Of a DNA stretch of 32,232 bases, positions 19,788-29,040 are shown piece after piece. The translations under genes were made by a program, and so were the position numbers. The DNA is taken from the NCBI GenBank assembly GCA_900095095.1, contig FMBT01000134.1, positions 1-32,232 of the forward strand, read 5' to 3'. Within the stretch, counting starts at the first letter, position 1. Each line of letters opens with the position of its first letter. The stretch comes from Fragilariopsis cylindrus CCMP1102. Taxonomy: Eukaryota; Bacillariophyta; Bacillariophyceae; Bacillariales; Bacillariaceae. The notes below the pieces were generated by a model. It worked only from the letters and a program-made list of their open reading frames with translations, did not search any database and had not been told where the DNA came from.

Positions 19788-20035
19788 TTTGAGACAGAGC
19801 GAAAGCCCTTTCAAAAGCTCCCTTTTTGCTTTTATCTGCACCTACGCATTCGCGGTTATCGCTATGCAGTATCTTGTTTAAATATCTAAAACTCTTCGTG
19901 GATATGGTAACACCCTACGGTACTGGGTCAAAGCTCAATTAATTTTGTCCAATTCTTCACTTTCATTCCGGTCATCAAAGATTTTCATCTTTTTTAGTCT
20001 TTTTTATCTGTAAATTATCGCGTGTTTTTGCTGTG

Positions 20036-20067
20036 AAGAGAGAGGGAGAGAGAGAGAGAGAGAGAGA
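20036..20067. repeat. (GA)n microsatellite in 5' leader
   Basis: A GA tract ending 66 bp upstream of the ATG at 20134. Similar GA or CT tracts lie near the carrier start (12843-12861) and in intron 3 of the flavoprotein gene (24747-24779). Confidence 0.85.
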
Positions 20068-20133
20068 TAGTCAAAAATCGAGGATACTGTATTGTTATTC
20101 TTTGCTGGGATTTTTCTATATTTATCAACCAAG

Positions 20134-21281
20134 ATGGCGATTTCATTAAGAAAAGGTAATACTTCGTCAAAGAAGCAGCTTCCTTCAAGATTTCAACAAT
20201 GTACATACATTATTCTACTTGGGACGACAGTGCTTTTATTGGCACACAGTTATTCATCTACTCTGACATATCATTATTTCTTTCAAACAAAAGAAACACG
20301 AGGAGAAAGGAATATAGAAATGACAGTGCCAAATTCAACCTACTTCTGTCCGATTCAAGAGTTGAAGATTGGTAGCTGGGTCAATATAACATACGATCTT
20401 CCTCCATACACACCAATGAGAGGAGAAGTGCAGCAAAAGACATGCTCTGATTTCAAACAGAACAGCACATTCAAAACGTGGATATGGGAGCCAGAAGCAA
20501 TTCATTCCAAAGGGTGTTCGTTCAAAAGTTTTGAAGAGGAATCATACTGTCGCTTAATGAAAAACAAAACTGTGGCAATTATTGGTGATTCCATTTCGTT
20601 TGATCACTTTCTTTCACTCTCTCATTTGCTGGGAGTTCCACAAGCCCTGCCACGAGCTATGAATAAGGATGCATTGCTCATAAGTCAGGTATGCAATAAA
20701 GAAGATGGCAATAACAATAAGAATACCAATAGCAATAATAGTGCCGATGGTGTTGGTGGTGATAGCTCAAGCTCAAAATTAATTGGAAAACGTGATTTCT
20801 TCCTACATTCTGTCAGAAAAATTGTTCGTGATCACTTTCCTGATGTTCTTGTTCTCAATCGAGGTGCGCATTATGTGCCAAACAATCAGTTGCTTGGGCA
20901 TCTAAATAACAATCTATTTCCTCAATTAAACGATTGGCAAGCAATGTGTGAGTTGGAACACAAAGATTGTCTCTTGATTTGGCGAACAACAGTGCCAGGT
21001 CATCCAAATTGTGCACAGTTTACAAGACCTTCAGATTCAGTAGAGGAGATGGAACATATTATTGCAACATATGATGGTATTTCATGGACTGGTTTTCATT
21101 GGAATGAAACTAAGATCCAAAATGAGTTGGTGTTGAAAGCTTTTCAAATTCAAAAACAGCGGCTAATCTTTCCTATGAGGTTATGGATGCATATCATGTG
21201 AACATTTTGCGACCCGACATGCATGCCGCAAAAAATGACTGCTTACATACGGTACGTACGTTGCACATAAGTGCTAGATAG
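20134..21281 (+). CDS. PC-esterase/TBL-like type II membrane enzyme (1-nt frame break near 3' end)
   Basis: ATG 20134 sits in a good context (AAGATGG). Residues ~24-40 (TYIILLGTTVLLLAHSY) form a signal anchor after a basic N-terminus, placing the catalytic domain in the Golgi lumen. Motifs of the PC-esterase/trichome-birefringence superfamily follow in order: VAIIGDSISFDHFL with the GDS serine (~153), LVLNRGAHYVP and LIWRTTVPGH. The uninterrupted frame then ends MRLWMHIM-stop at 21201. In the next frame the expected catalytic block is present: NLSYEVMDAYHVNILRPDMH, then AAKNDCLHT. Adding one A to the A5 run at 21152-21156 joins the two. After CLHT a GTACGT donor (21252) may start an intron, because family members usually continue; an unspliced read stops at 21281. 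Relatives O-acylate or deacylate cell-wall or glycoprotein glycans. Confidence 0.72.
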
Positions 21282-21786
21282 AGAAGACAGATGAAAGTCA
21301 AGCCAAGTCAGTCTGTACTGCTCTGTTTATGATATCTTATGGTCCTGCACTTTACTGTATTGTCCTCTTCTTCTTGCACCTCATAACCGTTCTGCTAATC
21401 CTATTCATAAAATGTTGTTACAACAACAACAACAACAACAACAGTGTCTGCCCAAGGATAACACCTATAGTTGGCTTTTAAATCACATGCTACATGTTAA
21501 GTTTACTTAATTTCAGACAAGCAATGCGTTTTTTTGATACGATGTGATTTAGAAAGAAATAGTTTTCTATGACTAGTCTAGTGCCATTAAAAATGTGTAG
21601 CAGTGATAGATATCAGTGTAACCAAGTTTCCAATCTACGTCGTATTTGTACACTACTAACTCGTTTCTATCATCATAGACGGTGGTAATGCGTTTGGGAT
21701 GATTGAAGTTGACTACAGTACAATTAATTGTAGAAAAAATACGAAGCAAATCAATTTAGTGCTAGTCCTTCCTATCTTATCTTATC
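21282..21786. other. Convergent intergenic region
   Basis: It may include a terminal exon of the PC-esterase-like gene, but no exon could be assigned with confidence. A CAA repeat lies at 21418-21442, and a CTTAT pentanucleotide repeat at 21776-21800 runs into the ABHD17-like stop codon. Confidence 0.45.
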
Positions 21787-21800
21787 TTATCTTATCTTAT
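21776..21800. repeat. CTTAT pentanucleotide repeat overlapping a stop codon
   Basis: Five CTTAT units. On the minus strand the repeat encodes the last codons and the TAA (21787-21789) of the ABHD17-like protein, so the C-terminus depends on repeat length. Confidence 0.8.
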
Positions 21801-22811
21801 TTTCCCGAGTTTTTAAAAAGTTCAAAAATTTCCGTGAATGGTTTAAAATTATATCCTCGGGTATGTCATTATGTCCTCTGTTTTGTATCCATAAAGGTGG
21901 ATACTCTAGGGAACTATGACAAGAACGTTCTTGCAATTGTGCGTATAGTGATCTACCATTATTGCATGGTACGACCAAGTCATCTGTTCCGTGCATAATA
22001 AAGACTGGGCACAGTATATTTTCTATCTTGGAATAATTTCGAAAGATGTCCATTGGGTATAATGTATACGATGAGCATACACCAATAAAGCATCGTATAC
22101 CACTTTCTAATGGAGATTGTAAGATACAACCAGCAATATTTGGAGAACGGGAACATAAATCTACTGTCGGTCCGGTACCAAGTGATCTACCAAAAAGAAC
22201 AATAAGTGAAGGATCAATTCCAGCCATATCCGTTGCGTATCGGTATGCTGCATCAATTGCATCATAACAATTCTGTTCAGAGGGTCGGCCATCCGATATA
22301 GAATATCCTTTTTTGATGGTAAATAGTAAGTAGTAGTAATAATAAAGGATGACAGAAAATAAAAGTAATCATTAGTCCGTTCGTTCATTCATTCATTCGT
22401 TCATTCGTTCGTTCGTTCGTTCGTACATTCATGCACACGGCGTTTTTCCTTTTCTTTTCAGTACAGAAATCATGAGCTATTAGTAGCTCAACAATAAAAG
22501 CTGATATAGTATATATATACTTGCGTCGAACGGTACGCGTACGTACCTGGATATTCATAAGCTATAACATTAACATCTAATTCATTTGAAATAATATCCA
22601 AGTAATTCAAACTAAGACCAACATCTTCTGCATTGCCATGACTGTATATGATAGTATATTTTGCTCCACATTTTTTGATATGGACTGTAGGAATAAGATA
22701 ACCACACCTAGCTGTTTTTAAAAATTTAAGATCTGGTCGTGATCGTAGCATCTGTTCACTATATTTTTTGGGTGGGTGAGGAAATGCGATCGCAGATACA
22801 ATTGCACCCAT
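21787..22811 (-). CDS. ABHD17-like alpha/beta hydrolase (protein depalmitoylase family)
   Basis: Two exons on the minus strand, 22811-22547 and 22307-21787, with a 239-nt phase-1 intron (GTACGT...AAAAAAG); 261 aa. Splicing joins IAYEYPG to YSISDGRPSEQN, as in ABHD17 proteins. Catalytic features are the oxyanion region IIYSHGNAEDVG, nucleophile elbow FGRSLGTGP (Ser130), HGTDDLVVP (Asp197 or 198) and PLWIQNRGHNDI (His234). Animal ABHD17s remove palmitate from Ras and synaptic proteins at membranes. They are anchored by an N-terminal Cys cluster, which is absent here. Instead the protein starts MGAIVS, a good N-myristoylation consensus, suggesting a different membrane anchor. The intron contains a TTCG/TTCA tetranucleotide repeat (about 22380-22424). 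Confidence 0.87.
22380..22424. repeat. TTCG/TTCA tetranucleotide repeat in intron
   Basis: About eleven TTCR units within the single intron of the ABHD17-like gene. Confidence 0.8.
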
Positions 22812-23127
22812 AATTATTTATTTATTATTATGGAGGAGTATCTGGTATTGTAGTCAGTCTTCGTCTGCAATGTATTTTGTGTTTTTGTTCGATAACTGTT
22901 CTTTTATCGACTTAGTTCAGCATTCAGCATTGGCATCATTATTTTGTTATGTGCTAACGTATTGTTATTTCGATTATGTTGTTATGTGATATCAGCGAGC
23001 GGAAATTGCGCACTAAAATTACGGTAACGTTTGTACGATGATCTCTCGTGTTAAATTCAAAATTGACAACTCAAATTTCAGACCACAAAATATTTAATCG
23101 ATAGTATCGAAAAGACACAAAAGAAGA
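22812..23127. other. Upstream region of the ABHD17-like gene
   Basis: AT-rich with no recognisable gene. If the small plus-strand gene at 23128 is real, this 316-bp spacer is a shared divergent promoter. Confidence 0.4.
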
Positions 23128-23441
23128 ATGACATACGATAATAATTCAGATGATAACGATAACGGCGACGATAATGACGGCGACGACGAGTACAATACTT
23201 ATTTACATTGTGGCCAGGTGAAAATTCAATGGAAGAAGAAATCGTAGCCGCGTTGAGAAATGAAAGGATATGATCACATGACTTTGATATAATTTACTAT
23301 ACATAATCAGTTGTAAGTGGACGTCTACTTAAAAACGCCATATCACAGCATCGGGACATGCATATTGAAATGCTGAAAAAAAAACAGAAAGCACGCTTAT
23401 CTTCGGATTTCATTAGACTTATTATTGATCTCCTTCCTTAA
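23128..23441 (+). CDS. Candidate small spliced gene encoding a 60-residue protein
   Basis: ATG 23128 (context AAGAATGAC) opens 30 codons rich in Asp, Asn and Gly, ending YLHCGQ at 23217 before a GTGAAA donor. From a CACAG acceptor at 23348, an exon of 30 codons plus stop (23349-23441) reads HRDMHIEMLKKKQKARLSSD then FIRLIIDLLP. Both junctions are phase 0, giving a 131-nt intron. The second exon looks like genuine coding sequence: a basic amphipathic helix and a hydrophobic tail. An upstream in-frame extension (SGRLLKNAISQ) means an earlier acceptor is possible. The stop lies 9 bp from the stop of the facing flavoprotein gene. The family is not recognised; no independent proof of expression. 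Confidence 0.35.
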
Positions 23442-23450
23442 GCTTATTTT

Positions 23451-24745
23451 TTATTGCTTGGAACTATTCCTTCTTCGCTCGGTTAATGCCCTACCAACAG
23501 CGGCTCTACTTTTCCGTGCTGCCTTTGGATCCATGCAAGATATTGCTGCTATCCTATACATCTCATGGAACGTAACAGCAGAATACAAACTATTCGCTAC
23601 ATCCGTGATTGTTCGACGATTTTTGACTACTTCCATCCCATAATGGATCAATTCACATGCATCATCTCCGCATATGTGTACACCAACGATCCGTCCAGTA
23701 GACTTCTGAAATACAAGTTTAAGTAATCCATTGGGAGAAAAGACAAGTCCACGGAGACATTCCGCGTACAATGCGATGCCCTCACCAGCATCAATACCTA
23801 ATATCTCGGCTTGTTTCGTTGAAAGACCGAAGTATGCTGCTTCTGGCGACGACCAGATTCCGACAGGGAATGCAAACTACCAAAAACAATGATAATATGC
23901 AGGTCAAAAGAAAGAAAAAAGCACCGTTTGTAAGATCATTATTTAAGAATAAGAATGGGTATCAAGTACGTCTCAAATGAACTCACCGGATTGGCGGTGA
24001 GGGTGGTAGGATTGACACCGGCCGCCTGACTGAGAAGATCATCCTCGAGTGCACATGATTCGTCGTCAGGATCACACGCACTAACAATAGCCGAGGTATC
24101 ATTGTCCAGGGGATTAGAAGGAGGAAACATGTTCTTGACGGCAGCTACACCCTGCGCAACACCCGTCGATGCTAAGAAAGGTCGCCCTAATACGTCCCCG
24201 GCACCGTAAACATTACGGTCCTTCACACCATTTGCTCTGAAAAGATTATCAACGGCTATCCCACCGTATTCATCGACTTCGATTCCCGCTGCCTCTAAGT
24301 TCAGATTATTAGTGTTGGGGAGCCGGCCCACGGCTGCTACGTACGCATCACATTTTATTTCATGGACGCTACTCAATGGACGGTCATTTTCTCCACCCTT
24401 AGCCTTCAAACTAATCTTTAAGGGGACGATACGATTCTGGTTATTGTAGGCGTTAGCTGCTGTAGCTGAAGCCATCGCCGATGAAGAAGGAACTTCGATC
24501 GTCCCTACCTCACATCCACGTTCGATTTTGATCCCGGAACGGATTAGGTCAGCTACTAACGTGGCGGCTATATCTTTGTCTAAACCGATTTTCATTAATG
24601 CGTTTTTCGGACTATTATCGCGAATCAATAATGTGACGTCATCGCAACCTAAATTTGAAAATATTTTAGCAAATTCGATTGCAACGATCCCACTATTTTA
24701 TGTTTACGTCGAAATAATGCAGCAGTGTCATACGAGCAAATGTTA

Positions 24746-24780
<35 letters not shown>

Positions 24781-26127
24781 AAGTTGAATCAGGATCGACG
24801 ATGAATCCTAGAAAAAAAACACAAGATATTATCTAATGCTTACCTTCCAGTGATTACGACGGATTTTGGAAGATAATTTAGTCCATTGATTGAATCTGAA
24901 TCGAATACACGAACTCCATCAAAGGGAATCCCCGATGGTCGAAAAGGTCTGGATCCTGTCGCGATCAAGATTTTGTCTGTTGAAATAGTCGTCGTCGTCG
25001 TTGTTGTTTTGCCATTATCGTCATCATTCGATATAACCAAATGATGAGACCCACCATCGGAATTATCATCAAATTTTGCATATCCCTCAACTAAAGTAAC
25101 ACCAGCATATTCGAGTTGCCTTTTGATATCCCGTGCATTGAAGGATGCGAGTTCGGCACACGAACTAACAATTTCATTCCACACTAAATTTTCAACAAAT
25201 ATTTTTTTGTGTGTTAGAAAAATAATTATTGTGTTTGGTTTTCAATAAATCTACGAAATCATTCGATTCATTCCGTAATCGTTTAAAACAAAACAAGACA
25301 AAACAAAAAAACTCCTCCGTGAATCCGTTTATCTATCTATCCATAACACTTACCGCTATCTTCCCGTAATCCCATGCCACGTAACGCCGATACTTGGATC
25401 CGTTTCGCTGTATCTCGTAATGCCTTAGAAAACAATCCTATTTATGATTTAAAAAAAGAAGATTTCGAGAGAATCAAATCAATATCCAGTAAGAATCACA
25501 TTCAACAAAAAACACAACCCAACGCAATACAATACAACTTTTGTATCAACAAAAGCACATGATAAACAGTTACAATTAAATTAAGAAAAAAACAGGGAGG
25601 AAAATAATCGTCCTCAACTCACCCGTCGGTCCACCGATTGATAAATCTTCATTGGTTTCTTCATTCATTAATTTTCCTGATGCACGGGGTGCGTCAATCA
25701 AAACGACTTTCGTTTTCCTATTTTTTGATGGATTGCCTGAATCTGAATCTGAGTCTGAGTCTGATGATGACAACATTTGCGATGCTGCTGCTATCGCAGC
25801 CTGTACACCAACAGGACCAGCACCGATTACAGCTAAATCGTATTTGTAGGGGTGAGAAGAAGAATCGTCATCGTCATTGTCATTGTTAGAGCTTAAAGAA
25901 AGAGACGACGATTTGCTAGATGTTGTACTTGTAGTAATCAATCTCGTTGCTGTTGTTGTTGTGGCTATGGCCAATGATCTCGTTGCATCAGTTCGTAGAA
26001 TTAACTCTTGTCGTCTTGATATAATTTGAAAAGAAACCACACCAGTGTGTGGAGAAAAAATCACAACAAGTGATAATATCAACGGCAGGAGAAGCGATAC
26101 GCCGCCCACTAATGATAGATGTCTCAT
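23451..26127 (-). CDS. Soluble pyridine nucleotide transhydrogenase-like FAD/NAD(P) oxidoreductase, plastid presequence
   Basis: Five minus-strand exons: 26127-25623, 25437-25354, 25183-24844, 24692-23987 and 23876-23451, with introns of 185, 170, 151 and 110 nt. All junctions keep phase and restore family sequence; 686 aa. The N-terminus is a signal peptide ending GVVSF|Q plus a Thr/Ser-rich transit region. YDLAVIGAGPVGVQAA (residues ~97-111) binds FAD. GGPTGLFSKALRDTAKRI replaces the usual GGTCLNVGCIPSK, so the redox-active CxxxxC is absent, as in bacterial SthA. ILIATGSRP, VVITGSGIVAIEFAKIF (NAD(P) site), NVYGAGDVLGRPFLAS (second FAD motif) and a dimerisation domain with GRIVGVHICGDDACELIHYG follow. 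SthA-type enzymes move hydride between NADH and NADP+. A plastid role in pyridine-nucleotide balance is inferred from the presequence. A ~60-residue acidic insertion precedes the dimerisation domain. Confidence 0.88.
24747..24779. repeat. (AG)n microsatellite in intron 3 of the flavoprotein gene
   Basis: About fifteen AG units, nearly uninterrupted, inside the 151-nt intron 24693-24843. Confidence 0.85.
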
Positions 26128-26168
26128 CCTAAGATGTATATTATGTGTCCTAAGATATATATTATGTG
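26127..26168. repeat. 21-bp direct repeat at the flavoprotein start codon
   Basis: TCCTAAGATGTATATTATGTG (26127-26147) is followed directly by a copy with one change (26148-26168). The first copy begins on the last base of the ATG complement, so the repeat forms the immediate 5' leader. Confidence 0.75.
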
Positions 26169-26706
26169 CACAATAATGTAGGCTACTCTATTGAATTTGC
26201 TGTCGGGTGTACCTGACTGTGGCGGTAGTTTTTCCTCCTTTTCTATGTCAATGGTACAAGTACAAGTAAGTTATGTTGTTTGTTGTTTGACAAATCAAAT
26301 CATTGAGAGCGAGAAGAGAACAGAGAGGGCAGAGAAGCAGAGAAGGTTATCAGTCGCGCCAACAAAAAAAAAGTGACAGCTTGAAACCTAAACTTTTAGT
26401 CGTATGAGTCGAGACTAAGTCGAGTCGAGACTAAGTCGAGTCACGAAAGTCTTTTTCGATCTTTAAAATCTTCCTCATCTGTTCTTGGCCACAAATCTTG
26501 TATGCCAAAAGCGTGTGTTAGTTTTGGACTCAACATACTCATGTACGGTACTGACTAATGTATCGGCATATAATAACACCCATTAAGATCCAGCGAAGGA
26601 AAGGAAAGGACAGATATCCTTCCAATCAACTTTCCGTACTACTCTATTATTATATAGAATAGCAAAAAGGTAGAGGACAGCAAGGCTTCCCAAAAGTAGA
26701 ATAATA
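26128..26706. other. Divergent promoter region between flavoprotein and MFS_5 genes
   Basis: No gene is recognised. Besides the 21-bp repeat it holds a 16-bp tandem repeat, GAGTCGAGACTAAGTC, twice at 26406-26437 with a partial third unit. Confidence 0.5.
26406..26443. repeat. 16-bp tandem repeat GAGTCGAGACTAAGTC
   Basis: Two perfect copies (26406-26421, 26422-26437) plus GAGTCA. GAGTC/GACTC-type half-sites within it resemble AP-1/bZIP cores, so a regulatory array is possible. Confidence 0.6.
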
Positions 26707-28851
26707 ATGACGAGATCCACGAAATCATCATGCATCACTACTCAATTTCTTTTACTGGCTTTTATCGCCGTAACGATGGCACCAGTAACAGCCTTTGGTA
26801 GCACTGCTACGACTTCGCAAATTTTGAGCAGCTACTATAATCAAAAGGAACAACATCAATCGGTAACAAGTATGACACTCCCTTGTTCTCCAACATCATC
26901 GTTGTTACTTCGACGATCGATTAATAATAACAAATTTGCATCACGTTCTTCTTGTACCAATAATAATTTGGGGACGCGTATGAGAATGTGTGCTAGTATA
27001 TCGGCACCATCATTATCATTAGTATCGAACGTTGTTAGTAGAATCCGTGGTGGTGGGGCCGCTGCTGCCGCTACTGGAACTGCTGGATTTGGTGCTGCCG
27101 CTCTTGCTACTCCTACTAGCTTATTCAACACATGTCTATTGGCGGTGGCTATGCTATCAACGACATTTAAAGTTTTGCAATCGATTGATAGCAGGAGAAG
27201 TAGTAATAACGACACATCAAAAGACGATGCAGCAGTAAAAACGAAACCTGATAGCGTGAAAGATTTACAACGTAAATTTTTATCTGTATTTTGGTTATTA
27301 CGATGTGCCGATTGGTTACAGGGACCATATTTTTATGAAGTATACGCATCAAAGATATTTGGTGGTGCACCAGCCTCAATGTCAATGGTCAGTCGTTTAT
27401 TCCTAACAGGATTCGCATCAACAGCGTTGTTCGGGCCAGCTGTTGGACGTGCCGTTGACACGTACGGTCGAAAAAAGGGAACGTTAGCATTTTCAATCAT
27501 ATATGCAATAGGTGCCCTATCGACGAAAAGTCCATTATTACTTGTATTGCTATTTGGGCGTGTCATGTCTGGAATTGGTACCAGTTTACTCTTTAGTGCA
27601 CCAGAATCGTGGTTAGTTGGGGAATCACAAAAATCTGGTGATGATCCTACTGGAGAATACTTAGGCGAAACATTTGGAATGGTACGTACGGTCTTGTTTG
27701 TTTTGATTGTTGTATCATTCATTCATCCGTTCGTTTATACAGTATACCGAAAAAGTGCTTTTACTACGTTTCCCAACTGAGCAGACAATAAAGTAAAAAC
27801 CATATATCTATATTTGTTTGTCATCACACAAAAACGATAATGATTGGAACGAAAGCGAAAGCGACACACAATAGCCGACATTTTTTTGAAAAAGTTGGAG
27901 TTGGTTTTTGTCTACATTATATAATTACTCTTTCTTACGTTTTCGCTCATATTTGTGATTCTTTTTGTGAAAAATCGTTTTCTTCTTAAGGCGTACGCTG
28001 GTGATTCGATCGTTGCGATTATTGCCGGTCAATTGGCGAGTTTGGCAGCAACTAAACGTGGTCCAACTGGACCCTTTGAATTATCGACAGGATTCTTACT
28101 GGCTGGTGGATTATTAGCGTCATTTTTGTGGAAAGAAAATCTAGCAGCCAAGTCGTCGTCGTCATCGGATTCGACGAACGATGACGAAAAAGAAGAAGGC
28201 GGCAAACCATCCATCAAGGATGCTATCAAGGTCATTCGTGCTGATCCGAAAATTATGATGGTCGGAGGTGTTCAGAGTCTATTTGAGGCTGCTATGTACA
28301 TCTTTGTGCTGCAGTGGCCACCAGCAATTGCTAAAGCCGTTGCCAAGTCCTTCGGAGATGGTGCCGGGACACCGTACGGTACGGTCTTTTCGACTTTTAT
28401 GGCGTGTTGCTTGTTCGGGTCAACACTTTTTGGTCAATTTGCCAAGATGAAAGGACCAACTACCGAAGGTGTTACCGCGGGTATGTTAGCAGTCGCTACC
28501 GTTGCCATGTCGACTGCCACGTATACGGTCTCAACAGCATCGACAGCCAGTGGTCTACTTCCGCTGGTTGCGTCATTCTTTGCCTTCGAAGCGTGTGTGG
28601 GTATGTACTTTCCTTCTATCGGAACGTTACGAAGTAAATACGTCCCTGACTCTCATCGATCGGTCATTATGAATTTGTTCGGTATCCCCCTAAACATTTT
28701 GGTTGTGAGCGTCTTCATGTTTGTCAAGTATCTGGGCGTAAACGGTGCACTCGGTGTCAGTTCATGTGCTCTGGGATTAGCAACGTTGTGCATGGTCAAA
28801 CTCAATATGTTAATAGCTAACGAGAAGGTGAAGGATCCAGTGCTAGCGTAA
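26707..28851 (+). CDS. MFS_5-family transporter (MOT2/MFSD5, molybdate-transporter-like) with plastid-type presequence
   Basis: Two exons, 26707-27681 and 27991-28851, with a 309-nt phase-0 intron (GTACGT...CTTAAG); 611 aa. The junction joins GETFGM to AYAGDSIVAIIAGQLAS, a continuous family motif. Residues 1-30 are a signal peptide ending PVTAF|GS, followed by a Ser/Thr/Asn-rich segment of ~100 residues, so entry into the complex plastid is likely. The transporter part matches MFS_5: LRCADWLQGPYFYEVYAS, GRAVDTYGRKKGTLAF (the MFS A-type loop) and FSAPESWLVGES. Algal and human members import molybdate, but substrate is unproven here. Family members are ~450 residues; the excess is the presequence and linker. 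An acidic Ser-rich cytosolic loop (~SSSSSDSTNDDEKEEGG) separates the two halves. It faces the SPX-MFS gene tail to tail. Confidence 0.85.
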
Positions 28852-29040
28852 GAGATGAACAATGCAAGCATCAATAAAAATAAAGTAATCATACAATAGT
28901 AATAAAACGCAAAAACAAATAATAAATCTGAATTTAATATTTTTTTAATGTAGGATAACTTAATGGTAAAATTGGTCGAAATGAAAAGATGAAACAGTAT
29001 TATTTCAGTAGAATTCTTCCTTTTCCTTCCAAGCAAGCTC

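Larger units (their letters stand above)
19615..20133. other. Divergent intergenic region with G/C homopolymers and GA repeat
   Basis: No gene is recognised. An 80-codon plus-strand frame at 19639-19881 starts with TTG and translates the poly-G tract, so it is rejected. Notable elements are the G15/C10 inverted pair and a GA tract in the leader of the downstream gene. Confidence 0.5.

Noticed and set aside
19639..19881. 80-codon plus-strand frame with a poly-Gly run
   Set aside because: TTG start and translation of the poly-G tract; no conserved sequence.
23451..26127. Glutathione reductase or dihydrolipoamide dehydrogenase identity for the flavoprotein
   Set aside because: The redox-active CxxxxC is absent from the GGPTGLFSKALRD segment, which instead matches the SthA layout.
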